Part shown: in pieces, positions 1-7,964 of the stretch
Layout: every line of letters starts with the position of its first letter
How positions within the stretch are numbered: position 1 is the first letter of the stretch
From: Cedecea neteri
Lineage (GTDB): Bacteria; Pseudomonadota; Gammaproteobacteria; Enterobacterales; Enterobacteriaceae
Assembly (NCBI RefSeq): GCF_000758305.1
Contig: NZ_CP009458.1
Location: 1,302,001-1,366,000, forward strand
Length of the DNA stretch: 64,000 nucleotides
Direction of reading: 5' to 3'
Position numbers and translations under genes: made by a program
Notes under the pieces: model-generated
Databases searched by the model: none
Seen by the model: only the letters and a program-made list of their open reading frames with translations
Told to the model about the DNA's origin: nothing

Positions 1-756
1 AGCGGGTTTGATGTTTTGATCATCGACCACCGCGGGCAAGGGCGTTCAGGACGAATGCTGTCGGACTCCCATCGTGGCCACGTCGTCAACTTTAGTGACT
101 ATGTCGAAGATTTTGACCGCTTTTACCAGCAGGAAGTGGCGTCAGGGCACTGGCGTAAACGCTATCTGTTGGCCCATTCGATGGGCGGCGCGATTGCCGC
201 GTTATGGCTACAGCAAGCACCGGACGCTTTTGATGCGGTCGCGCTCTGCGCCCCGATGTTTGGTATTATCCTGCGCTGGCCGGAATGGATGGTGCGCCAT
301 ATTCTTGACTGGGCCGAAGGGCATCCACGTATTCGGGAAGGATACGCCATTGGGACGGGCCGCTGGCGCGCGCTGCCGTTTAGCGTTAACGTCCTGACCC
401 ACAGCGAAGAGCGATACCGCCGCAGCCTGCGTTTTTATGCTGATGAGCCAGCATTGCGGGTGGGCGGGCCAACGTTCCATTGGGTACGAGAAGGGATCCT
501 CGCCGGAGAAAAGGTGTTAGCAGGAGCCACTGCTATTACCACGCCGATCTTTTTACTCCAGGCGGAAGAGGAGCGAGTGGTCGATAACCGCGCGCACCAG
601 CAATTCTGCGAAATTATGGCCGCGGCGGGCCACCCTTGTGAGGGGGAAACACCTTACGTCATTGAAGGCGCGTATCACGAGATCCTGTTTGAGAAGGACG
701 CTATGCGAGCCAGAGCATTGTCTGCCGTGCTTGAGTTTTTCGACCGGCATAACTAA
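1..756 (+). CDS. pldB: Lysophospholipase L2, 5'-truncated by the window edge
   Basis: Membrane-associated alpha/beta hydrolase that removes the fatty acid from lysophospholipids. The frame is open from base 1 (Ser-Gly-Phe-Asp), so the start lies outside the window; 251 residues are visible against about 340 in E. coli, so roughly 90 N-terminal residues are missing. The nucleophile elbow AHSMGG (Ser about visible residue 60) and the late His in YHEILF (about 226) give two of the three catalytic residues. yigL follows after 27 bases, as in E. coli. The identification rests on motif, length and neighbourhood. Confidence 0.93.
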   Translation, partial: SGFDVLIIDHRGQGRSGRMLSDSHRGHVVNFSDYVEDFDRFYQQEVASGHWRKRYLLAHSMGGAIAALWLQQAPDAFDAVALCAPMFGIILRWPEWMVRHILDWAEGHPRIREGYAIGTGRWRALPFSVNVLTHSEERYRRSLRFYADEPALRVGGPTFHWVREGILAGEKVLAGATAITTPIFLLQAEEERVVDNRAHQQFCEIMAAAGHPCEGETPYVIEGAYHEILFEKDAMRARALSAVLEFFDRHN

Positions 757-783
757 TTGAAAATATCTCTCCAGAGGATCCCT

Positions 784-1590
784 ATGTACCATGTTGTTGC
801 TTCAGATTTAGATGGCACCTTGCTGTCTCCCGATCATTTCCTCTCCGCTTATGCGAAAGAAACGTTAAAGCTGCTCACTGCGGAAGGCGTTAACTTTGTT
901 TTTGCGACCGGCCGACACCATATCGACGTGGCGCAAATTCGTGACAACCTTGAGATCAAGGCGTACATGATCACCTCGAACGGGGCGCGTGTGCACGATA
1001 CCGACGGTAACCTGTTCTTCTCTCACGATCTCGACCATGACATCGCTCAGGACTTGTTTGGCGTGGTGCATAACAACCCGGACATCGTGACCAACGTCTA
1101 CAAAGGCGACGAGTGGTTTATGAACCGCCACCGCCCGGAAGAGATGAAATACTTCCAGGAAGCTAAATTCAGCTACACCCTGTTTGAGCCGGGCCTGCTG
1201 GAAGCTGACGGCGTCAGCAAAGTATTCTTTACCTGCGACGATCATGACACACTGCTGCCGCTGGAGCAGGCAATTAACGCCCGCTGGGGTGATCGCGTGA
1301 ACGTCAGCTTCTCGACGCTGACCTGTCTGGAAGTGATGGCGGGCGGTGTTTCCAAAGGGCACGCGCTGGAAGCCGTCTCGAAAGCGATGGGTTACAGCCT
1401 GAAGGATTGCATTGCCTTCGGTGACGGTATGAACGACGCCGAGATGCTGAGCATGGCGGGCAAAGGCTGCATCATGGGCAACGCTCACCAGCGCCTGAAA
1501 GATCTGCTGCCTGAGCTGGAAGTCATCGGCACCAACGGCGATAACGCCGTGCCACACTATCTGCGCAAGCTGTTCCTCAAGGCGGAGTGA
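784..1590 (+). CDS. yigL: HAD-superfamily sugar/pyridoxal phosphate phosphatase YigL
   Basis: Cof-type haloacid dehalogenase phosphatase of 268 residues (E. coli YigL 266). Motif I is DLDGT at residues 8-12, with Asp8 as the expected nucleophile; the late motif GDGMNDAEM supplies the magnesium-binding acids. The E. coli enzyme hydrolyses phosphosugars and pyridoxal phosphate and takes part in the sugar-phosphate stress response through SgrS control of the pldB-yigL message; whether that control exists here is inference. I place the start at ATG 784, preceded by AGAGGA; an upstream TTG in frame has no such site. A hairpin follows the stop. Confidence 0.95.
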   Translation: MYHVVASDLDGTLLSPDHFLSAYAKETLKLLTAEGVNFVFATGRHHIDVAQIRDNLEIKAYMITSNGARVHDTDGNLFFSHDLDHDIAQDLFGVVHNNPDIVTNVYKGDEWFMNRHRPEEMKYFQEAKFSYTLFEPGLLEADGVSKVFFTCDDHDTLLPLEQAINARWGDRVNVSFSTLTCLEVMAGGVSKGHALEAVSKAMGYSLKDCIAFGDGMNDAEMLSMAGKGCIMGNAHQRLKDLLPELEVIGTNGDNAVPHYLRKLFLKAE

Positions 1591-1599
1591 TCGGCCAAT

Positions 1600-1628
1600 G
1601 ACGAGTGGTTTATTAATAACCACTCGTC
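1600..1628 (+). terminator. Hairpin after yigL
   Basis: A perfect 11-base-pair stem (GACGAGTGGTT pairing with AACCACTCGTC) around a TATTAAT loop lies just after the yigL stop. There is no strong T-run, so this may be a mRNA-stabilising hairpin or a weak terminator rather than a full intrinsic terminator. Confidence 0.55.
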
Positions 1629-1701
1629 AACTAAATAGTTAAGCCAATGTAGCATCCTCTCAGTACAATGGCGCAATCTTGTTCGTTGTGGATTGCTCAT
1701 T

Positions 1702-2601
1702 GTGCCATTACTCATCATTACCACCATTCTGTGGGCCTTCTCGTTTAGCCTGATTGGGGAATACCTCGCCGGGCATGTGGACAGCTATTTCTCGGTGCTG
1801 ATGCGCGTTGGCCTGGCGGCGTTGGTGTTTCTGCCATTCCTGCGTTTTAAAGGCTACCCGCTCAAAACCCTGCTGCTTTACATGCTGGTGGGGGCGCTAC
1901 AGCTGGGTGTGATGTACCTCTTCAGCTTCCGCGCTTACCTCTATCTCACGGTATCCGAATTCCTGCTTTTCACGGTAATGACGCCGCTGTACGTCACGCT
2001 GATCTACGACTTACTGAGCGGCAATAAACTGCGCTGGGGCTATGCGCTGAGTGCGGGGCTGGCGGTGATTGGTGCGGCGATTATTCGTTACGACAAAGTG
2101 AGCGATCATTTCTGGATTGGCCTGCTGCTGGTGCAAGGGGCCAATATCTGCTTCGCCATCGGCATGGTGGGCTACAAGCGCCTGATGGAAACGCATCCGA
2201 TGCCGCAACACTGTGCATTTTCGTGGTTCTATCTGGGGGCGTTTATTGTCGCTGTTGTGGCCTGGTTTGCGCTTGGCAATCCGCAGAAACTGCCCACCAC
2301 GACGCTACAGTGGGGGATTTTGGTCTGGCTTGGCGTGGTTGCTTCCGGACTGGGCTATTTTATGTGGAACTACGGTGCAACGCAGGTGGATGCCGGCACG
2401 CTCGGCATCATGAACAACGTGCATGTCCCGGCCGGGCTGCTGGTGAATCTTGCTATCTGGCAGGAGCAGCCCCACTGGCCGAGCTTTATTATTGGGGGAA
2501 CGGTGATAATGGCCTCGCTATGGGTACATCGCCGATGGGTCGCTCCGCGTTCTTCACAAACGGTAAATGGTCGCAGGCATGCTGGCGCGTCGAGCGAATA
2601 A
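1702..2601 (+). CDS. yigM: Biotin transporter YigM/BioP (EamA/DMT family)
   Basis: Inner-membrane protein of about ten hydrophobic helices, EamA-type drug/metabolite transporter superfamily. In E. coli YigM has been shown to take up biotin; that assignment is carried over by similarity. I place the start at GTG 1702 (Met-Pro-Leu-Leu-Ile-Ile), which gives 299 residues, the E. coli length; an in-frame TTG lies at 1693. The last 113 bases run antisense to the 3' end of metR. The C-terminal tail (WVHRRWVAPRSSQT onward) is hydrophilic and resembles the E. coli tail. Confidence 0.9.
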   Translation: MPLLIITTILWAFSFSLIGEYLAGHVDSYFSVLMRVGLAALVFLPFLRFKGYPLKTLLLYMLVGALQLGVMYLFSFRAYLYLTVSEFLLFTVMTPLYVTLIYDLLSGNKLRWGYALSAGLAVIGAAIIRYDKVSDHFWIGLLLVQGANICFAIGMVGYKRLMETHPMPQHCAFSWFYLGAFIVAVVAWFALGNPQKLPTTTLQWGILVWLGVVASGLGYFMWNYGATQVDAGTLGIMNNVHVPAGLLVNLAIWQEQPHWPSFIIGGTVIMASLWVHRRWVAPRSSQTVNGRRHAGASSE

Positions 2602-3442
2602 ATGCCTCAGTCACCGGCTGGCGCTGTTCGCCGTCGCGTACCGCGGCGTAGAGCCGGCTCCATAAACCTTCACCCAGGGTTCTGGTGACAATCAGGCCCT
2701 GGTGCTCAAAGCTTTCCACCACCCAATGCGGCAGGGCAGCAATCCCCATCCGCGCCGACACCATCTGAATCAGCAGCAGCGTGTTATCGACGTTTTTCAG
2801 TGACGGGCTAACCCCTGCTGGCTGCAGGAAATGACGCCAGATATCCATGCGTTCACGCTGTACCGGGTAGATGAGCAGCGTTTCAAGCGTTAAGTCATCA
2901 GGCTCAATGCTCTCTTTCTTCGCCAGTGGGTGGTCGGTCGCCATCACCAGGCGCACTTCAAAATCAAACATCGGCGAATAATGTAACCCGCTGCGCGGCA
3001 AAATATCGGAAGTCAGAACGATATCCAGCTCGCCCTGCTGCAGCGCAGGCTGCGGATCAAAAGTGACGCCGGATTTAAAGTCCATCTCCACCTGCGGCCA
3101 GTGCTGGCGGAAATTCTCCAGCGCAGGCGTCAGCCACTGAATACAGCTGTGGCACTCAATTGCAATGCGCAGTCGAGTCTGGTGCGGCTCATTGCAGGCC
3201 TGCAGGGCTCGGCCAATCTGCGGCAACACTTGTTCCGCCAGCTGCAGCAGGATTTCCCCCTGCGGCGTAAAGCGAAGTGGCTGACTTTTACGGATAAACA
3301 GGCGGAAGCCGAGCCGCTGCTCCAGATCGCTGAACTGGTGAGAGAGGGCCGACTGAGTCTGATGCAGGGCGGCAGCAGCGGCGGCCAGCGAACCGCTGTG
3401 TCGTAACGCTTGCAGCGTCCGCAGGTGTTTAATCTCGATCAT
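2489..3442 (-). CDS. metR: LysR-family activator of methionine genes, MetR
   Basis: Transcription factor of 317 residues, the E. coli length, with a winged helix-turn-helix in the first 60 residues (IKHLRTLQALRHSGSLAAAA) and a LysR substrate-binding domain from about residue 90. MetR activates metE, metH and other genes with homocysteine as co-effector. It is divergent from metE and shares the 238-base control region; a TGAA-N5-TTCA MetR box overlaps its own start, consistent with autoregulation. The 3' end overlaps yigM on the other strand. Confidence 0.97.
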   Translation of the reverse strand: MIEIKHLRTLQALRHSGSLAAAAAALHQTQSALSHQFSDLEQRLGFRLFIRKSQPLRFTPQGEILLQLAEQVLPQIGRALQACNEPHQTRLRIAIECHSCIQWLTPALENFRQHWPQVEMDFKSGVTFDPQPALQQGELDIVLTSDILPRSGLHYSPMFDFEVRLVMATDHPLAKKESIEPDDLTLETLLIYPVQRERMDIWRHFLQPAGVSPSLKNVDNTLLLIQMVSARMGIAALPHWVVESFEHQGLIVTRTLGEGLWSRLYAAVRDGEQRQPVTEAFIRSTRQHACDHLPFVKNAERPIGDVPIARPLSPFPQ

Positions 3443-3454
3443 GAAAGTCCTTCA
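3442..3454. promoter_or_regulatory. MetR binding box
   Basis: TGAA-AGTCC-TTCA is an exact match to the MetR consensus TGAA-N5-TTCA. It overlaps the metR start codon and lies in the metR-metE divergent control region, so it can serve activation of metE and autorepression of metR. A weaker half site (TGAAC) follows at about 3463. Confidence 0.75.
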
Positions 3455-3513
3455 CTTCGGCATGAACAAATTGCGCTTGAGGATTATACAGTACCTGCTG
3501 ATTATAGAAGTGT

Positions 3514-3529
3514 AAACATCTGGACGTCT
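3514..3529. promoter_or_regulatory. MetJ operator, tandem met boxes
   Basis: Two adjacent 8-base units, AAACATCT and GGACGTCT, match the met box AGACGTCT at 6 of 8 and 7 of 8 positions. Tandem met boxes bind the MetJ-S-adenosylmethionine repressor and are expected in the metR-metE region of enterobacteria. A third, poor unit may follow at 3530-3537. Confidence 0.7.
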
Positions 3530-3566
3530 AAATCCAGCGTCTTTCGAATTTATGGCGCGTTGGTTT

Positions 3567-3610
3567 CACTCACTTACACCGGTCACTTACTTATGTAAGC
3601 TCCCGGTGAT
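3567..3610. repeat. ERIC-like repeat fragment in the metE leader region
   Basis: The core TCACTTACTTATGTAAGCTC with flanking ACCGG/CCGGT arms matches the palindromic end of the enterobacterial repetitive intergenic consensus (the segment used for ERIC primers). Only about 44 of the usual ~127 bases are recognisable, so this is a truncated or decayed copy. It lies between the MetJ boxes and the metE start. Confidence 0.65.
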
Positions 3611-3680
3611 AAGCGAGCTTACCGCCTTCCCTAAATCCGAAATCCATCTGGATTAAGCTTATAAATAAAGAGGCGATAAT

Positions 3681-5942
3681 ATGACAATCCATAATCACAC
3701 CCTGGGGTTCCCTCGCGTCGGCCTTAAGCGCGAGTTGAAAAAAGCACAGGAAAGCTACTGGGCAGGGAATACTTCCCGCGAAGAATTACTGGCGGTTGGC
3801 CGCGAACTGCGTGCCCGCCACTGGGACCAACAAAAACAAGCTGGCGTCGAATTACTGCCGGTAGGCGATTTCGCCTGGTACGACCATGTTCTGACCACCA
3901 GCCTACTGCTCGGTAACGTACCGGCTCGTCATCAGAACAAAGACGGCAGCGTCGATATCGATACGCTGTTTCGCATCGGCCGTGGCCGTGCACCAACTGG
4001 TGAGCCTGCCGCCGCCGCAGAAATGACCAAATGGTTCAATACCAACTACCACTACATGGTGCCGGAATTTACTAAGGGACAGCAGTTCAAACTGACCTGG
4101 ACGCAGCTGCTGGAAGAAGTCGACGAGGCACTTGCGTTGGGCCATAAGGTGAAACCTGTCCTGCTTGGGCCAGTGACTTACCTGTGGCTGGGCAAAGTGA
4201 AAGGTGAACAGTTTGATCGCCTGGGCCTGTTGAAAGATATTTTGCCGGTCTACCAGCAGGTGCTGGCCGAATTGGCGAAGCGTGGCGTTGAGTGGGTACA
4301 AATCGATGAGCCTGCGCTGGTGCTGGAGCTGCCAAAAGCATGGCTGGATGCCTTCAAACCCGCTTACGACGCGCTGACCGGCCAGGTGAAGCTGCTGCTT
4401 ACCACCTACTTCGAAGGCGTAGGGCCAAACCTGAACACCATCACCGAGCTGCCGGTGCAGGGTCTGCACGTTGATTTTGTGCATGGCAAAGATGACGTGA
4501 ATGACATCCATAAGAAACTGCCTGCAAACTGGCTGCTGTCTGCAGGTGTTATCAATGGTCGTAACGTCTGGCGTGCCGATCTGACGGAGAAATATGCTCA
4601 GTTAAAAGATCTGGTGGGTAAACGTGAATTGTGGGTGGCATCTTCCTGCTCCCTGCTGCACAGTCCAATCGATCTGAGCGTAGAAACTCGTCTGGATGCC
4701 GAAGTGAAAAGCTGGTTTGCTTTTGCTCTGCAGAAGTGTGCCGAGCTGTCTCTGCTGACTGAAGCGTTAAACAGCGGGAATACCGCAAAAATTGCTGAAT
4801 GGAGCGCACCGATTCAGGCTCGTCGCCAGTCCAAACGTGTGCACAATGCCGCTGTCAGCGAGCGTCTGGCTAAAATTACCGCCCAGGATAGCCAGCGCCA
4901 GAATGCTTACACTGCCCGTGCAGCAGCCCAGCGTGAACGTTTCAACCTGCCAGCCTGGCCAACAACGACCATCGGCTCCTTCCCGCAAACAACTGAAATT
5001 CGCGGCCTGCGCCTGGACTTCAAAAAAGGCAAGCTGGACGCCAACAACTATCGCACCGGTATCGCCGAACATATTAAACAGGCGATTGCAGAACAGGAAC
5101 GTCTGGGCCTTGATGTACTGGTTCATGGCGAAGCCGAGCGTAACGACATGGTCGAGTATTTCGGCGAGCATCTTGACGGCTTCGTCTTTACTCAAAACGG
5201 CTGGGTGCAGAGCTACGGCTCCCGCTGCGTGAAGCCACCGATTGTTATCGGTGATATCAGTCGCCCGGAGCCGATCACCGTTGAGTGGGCCAAATACGCG
5301 CAGTCCCTGACCGACAAACCGGTTAAAGGCATGCTGACCGGTCCGGTAACGATTCTTTGCTGGTCCTTCCCGCGTGAAGATGTTTCCCGTGAGACTATCG
5401 CGAAGCAGATTGCGTTGGCCTTGCGTGACGAAGTAGCGGATCTGGAAGCCGCAGGTATCGGTATCATCCAGATTGATGAACCCGCTCTGCGTGAAGGTTT
5501 GCCGCTGCGCCAGTCTGACTGGCAGGCTTATCTGGAGTGGGGCGTGGAAGCCTTCCGTCTGAACGCCGCCGTGGTGCGAGATGACACCCAAATCCACACC
5601 CACATGTGCTACTGCGAGTTCAACGACATTATGGACTCCATTGCGGCGCTGGATGCGGACGTGATCACCATCGAAACTTCCCGTTCCGATATGGATCTGC
5701 TGGAGGCGTTTAAAGAGTTCGAGTACCCGAATGAAATCGGGCCGGGGGTATACGACATCCACTCTCCAAACGTTCCAGATGTGCAATGGATTGAAGCCCT
5801 GCTCAAGAAAGCGGCGGAATCCGTTCCGGCAGAGCGCTTGTGGGTTAACCCTGACTGCGGCCTGAAAACCCGTGGCTGGCCGGAAACCCGTGCGGCGCTG
5901 GCAAACATGGTACAAGCGGCTCAGAATCTGCGCACTGCTTGA
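3681..5942 (+). CDS. metE: Cobalamin-independent methionine synthase
   Basis: Transfers a methyl group from 5-methyltetrahydropteroyl-triglutamate to homocysteine, the last step of methionine synthesis without vitamin B12. At 753 residues it equals the E. coli enzyme. The zinc ligands are visible in the C-terminal barrel: His and Cys in HTHMCYCEF and the later Cys in VNPDCGLKTRGW, with a Glu in TIETSRSDMD. The N-terminal folate-binding half starts with HTLGFPRVGLKRELKKA. A Shine-Dalgarno AGAGG precedes ATG 3681. Regulated from the shared metR-metE region by MetR and MetJ; a strong terminator follows directly. Confidence 0.99.
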   Translation: MTIHNHTLGFPRVGLKRELKKAQESYWAGNTSREELLAVGRELRARHWDQQKQAGVELLPVGDFAWYDHVLTTSLLLGNVPARHQNKDGSVDIDTLFRIGRGRAPTGEPAAAAEMTKWFNTNYHYMVPEFTKGQQFKLTWTQLLEEVDEALALGHKVKPVLLGPVTYLWLGKVKGEQFDRLGLLKDILPVYQQVLAELAKRGVEWVQIDEPALVLELPKAWLDAFKPAYDALTGQVKLLLTTYFEGVGPNLNTITELPVQGLHVDFVHGKDDVNDIHKKLPANWLLSAGVINGRNVWRADLTEKYAQLKDLVGKRELWVASSCSLLHSPIDLSVETRLDAEVKSWFAFALQKCAELSLLTEALNSGNTAKIAEWSAPIQARRQSKRVHNAAVSERLAKITAQDSQRQNAYTARAAAQRERFNLPAWPTTTIGSFPQTTEIRGLRLDFKKGKLDANNYRTGIAEHIKQAIAEQERLGLDVLVHGEAERNDMVEYFGEHLDGFVFTQNGWVQSYGSRCVKPPIVIGDISRPEPITVEWAKYAQSLTDKPVKGMLTGPVTILCWSFPREDVSRETIAKQIALALRDEVADLEAAGIGIIQIDEPALREGLPLRQSDWQAYLEWGVEAFRLNAAVVRDDTQIHTHMCYCEFNDIMDSIAALDADVITIETSRSDMDLLEAFKEFEYPNEIGPGVYDIHSPNVPDVQWIEALLKKAAESVPAERLWVNPDCGLKTRGWPETRAALANMVQAAQNLRTA

Positions 5943-5952
5943 TGCTAAGAGT

Positions 5953-5979
5953 AAAGGGGGCTTTTAGCCCCCTTTCTTA
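5953..5979 (+). terminator. Intrinsic terminator, metE / ysgA convergent
   Basis: Ten-base stem AAAGGGGGCT / AGCCCCCTTT around a TTT loop, followed by a T-rich tail; the A-run on the left arm makes it able to act on both strands, between metE and the convergent ysgA. Confidence 0.85.
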
Positions 5980-6807
5980 TTACTTCCTCACGCCATAGCG
6001 TTTAAACCACGCCAGCATTCTTTCCCAACCATCTTTGGCCGACTCTTCATGGTAGCTCGGGCGATAATCTGCGTTAAAAGCATGCCCGGCTTCCGGGTAA
6101 ATAATGATTTCCGCATTGGCATTGGCCGCTCTTAGTGCCTGGCGCATGGTCTCAACGCTTTCCTGAGAGATCCCGGTATCCTGGCCACCATACAGGCCTA
6201 GCACTGGCGCATTAAGATTGACGGCGATATCTACCGGGTGGTGATGAGAGTTCAACGTCTTTTCACCTGTCAGCTTGCCGTACCAGGCGACGGCCGCTTT
6301 GAGCTGTGGATTGTGTGCCGCATAAAGCCAGGCGATTCGCCCGCCCCAGCAAAAACCGGTGACCATCAGGCGGTGCGCGTCGCCGCCGTTGCGTGAAGCC
6401 CAACTTGCCACATGGTCAAGATCGCCCAGCACCTGGTTGTCCGGCACTTTTGAGACCAGGCCGCTTAGCAAGGTGGGAATATCGGCGAAGTCACCCGGTT
6501 CGCCCTGGCGAAAATAGAGCTCCGGGGCAATGGCCAGGTAGCCTTCAAGCGCTAGCCGGCGACAGAGATCGCGGATATGTTCGTGTACGCCAAAAATCTC
6601 CTGAATGACAATAACGACCGGCAGCGGGCCATCGGCATTTTTGGGCCTGGCGTGGTAAGCCGGCATATTGTCGCCCTGGCTTGGAATTGACGTTTCCCCA
6701 GAAAGAATAGCGTCGTCCGGCGTTAGCAAAGCGGTGGGGGCGATGGGTGAGGCCGCCGGTGCGAAACCTTCGCCCGGTGTGTTATGTGTTGTTTGCTTTT
6801 GTTTCAT
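5980..6807 (-). CDS. ysgA: Dienelactone hydrolase family protein YsgA
   Basis: Alpha/beta hydrolase of 275 residues (E. coli YsgA 271). The dienelactone hydrolase triad is visible: Cys in GFCWGGR, Asp in YGGQDTG and His in EAGHAFNADY. The true substrate is not known in E. coli. The N-terminus differs from E. coli by a few extra residues (MKQKQTTHNTPGEGFAPAASP) and could hold a cleavable or disordered leader. It is transcribed divergently from udp across a 254-base spacer. Confidence 0.9.
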   Translation of the reverse strand: MKQKQTTHNTPGEGFAPAASPIAPTALLTPDDAILSGETSIPSQGDNMPAYHARPKNADGPLPVVIVIQEIFGVHEHIRDLCRRLALEGYLAIAPELYFRQGEPGDFADIPTLLSGLVSKVPDNQVLGDLDHVASWASRNGGDAHRLMVTGFCWGGRIAWLYAAHNPQLKAAVAWYGKLTGEKTLNSHHHPVDIAVNLNAPVLGLYGGQDTGISQESVETMRQALRAANANAEIIIYPEAGHAFNADYRPSYHEESAKDGWERMLAWFKRYGVRK

Positions 6808-6923
6808 GGTTTTCTCCGAACCAGCATTAGCGCAGTGTGATAACTATAGCCAGGATTAGTAGCAAATCTGTCGGGCAAAAAACGCCGTCAAAGTTCAAAA
6901 AATAGCCCGATCGACACCTAATT

Positions 6924-6990
6924 GTGATGCCGATCGCATATAAACATACAAATAATGTAATTTGTTTCATTCAAAGTGAGCGTCATCACG
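6924..6990 (+). promoter_or_regulatory. Two CRP sites upstream of udp
   Basis: TGTGA-TGCCGA-TCGCA (6924-6939) and AGTGA-GCGTCA-TCACG (6975-6990) fit the CRP half-site pattern TGTGA-N6-TCACA. The spacing between their centres is 51 bases. Tandem CRP sites bracketing a CytR site are the known arrangement at E. coli udp. The CytR site itself cannot be called from sequence with confidence. Confidence 0.7.
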
Positions 6991-7061
6991 AAATTATGCT
7001 CAGGGGTTCTGTAAAGTGTCGCTTTGCTTCTCCTGAAACCTACTCAACAGAGGAGTCTGTT

Positions 7062-7823
7062 ATGTCCAAGTCTGATGTTTTCCATCTCGGCCTCACTAAA
7101 AATGACCTGCAAGGGGCTACGCTTGCCATCGTCCCAGGCGATCCTGAGCGTGTGGAAAAAATCGCCGCGCTGATGGACAAGCCGGTTAAGCTGGCTTCCC
7201 ACCGTGAATTCACTTCCTGGCGCGCCGAACTCGACGGCAAGCCGGTTATCATCTGTTCTACCGGTATCGGCGGCCCATCGACCTCTATTGCTGTTGAAGA
7301 ACTGGCGCAGCTTGGCATCCGTACTTTCCTGCGCGTCGGGACGACCGGGGCGATTCAGCCGAACATCAACGTGGGCGATGTGCTTGTGACCACCGCCTCC
7401 GTTCGCCTTGATGGTGCCAGCCTGCACTTCGCGCCTATGGAATACCCGGCTGTGGCAGACTTCGCATGTACCACTGCGCTGGTTGAAGCGGCAAAAGCCG
7501 TGGGCGCAACGACGCACATCGGCGTGACCGCATCCTCCGACACCTTCTACCCTGGGCAGGAGCGTTACGACACGTTGTCCGGCCGCGTGGTTAGCCGCTT
7601 CAAAGGCTCAATGAAAGAGTGGCAGGAAATGGGCGTGATGAACTATGAAATGGAATCCGCCACTCTGCTGACCATGTGTTCAAGCCAGGGCCTGCGTGCG
7701 GGTATGGTTGCTGGAGTAATCGTGAACCGTACTCAGCAAGAGATCCCTAATGCGGAAACCATGAAGAAAACGGAAAGCCACGCGGTGAAAATCGTGGTCG
7801 AGGCGGCGCGTCGCCTGCTGTAG
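7062..7823 (+). CDS. udp: Uridine phosphorylase
   Basis: Cytosolic enzyme that splits uridine with phosphate to uracil and ribose-1-phosphate in pyrimidine salvage. It has 253 residues from ATG 7062, the E. coli length; the frame runs open further upstream but AGAGGAG precedes this ATG. Typical family segments are GDPERVEKIA near the N-terminus (phosphate site), GTTGAIQP, and MNYEMESATLLTMC, whose Glu-Met-Glu binds ribose. Two CRP sites lie upstream and a short GC-rich terminator follows at 7845-7867. Confidence 0.98.
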   Translation: MSKSDVFHLGLTKNDLQGATLAIVPGDPERVEKIAALMDKPVKLASHREFTSWRAELDGKPVIICSTGIGGPSTSIAVEELAQLGIRTFLRVGTTGAIQPNINVGDVLVTTASVRLDGASLHFAPMEYPAVADFACTTALVEAAKAVGATTHIGVTASSDTFYPGQERYDTLSGRVVSRFKGSMKEWQEMGVMNYEMESATLLTMCSSQGLRAGMVAGVIVNRTQQEIPNAETMKKTESHAVKIVVEAARRLL

Positions 7824-7844
7824 TTTTGCTTTTCCGTTCATAAG

Positions 7845-7867
7845 GCCGGCGCTCGCCGGCTTTTTTT
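7845..7867 (+). terminator. Intrinsic terminator of udp
   Basis: GCCGGC-GCTC-GCCGGC hairpin followed by seven T residues, 21 bases after the udp stop. Confidence 0.85.
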
Positions 7868-7964
7868 ATGCTTTGCGCGCTCCCTTCCGGAAAATCCCTT
7901 TTCATCTGGACATTTATACAGCAGAATTTTATTTTGCCGATGTTGATATCGTTTTGGGGGATGC

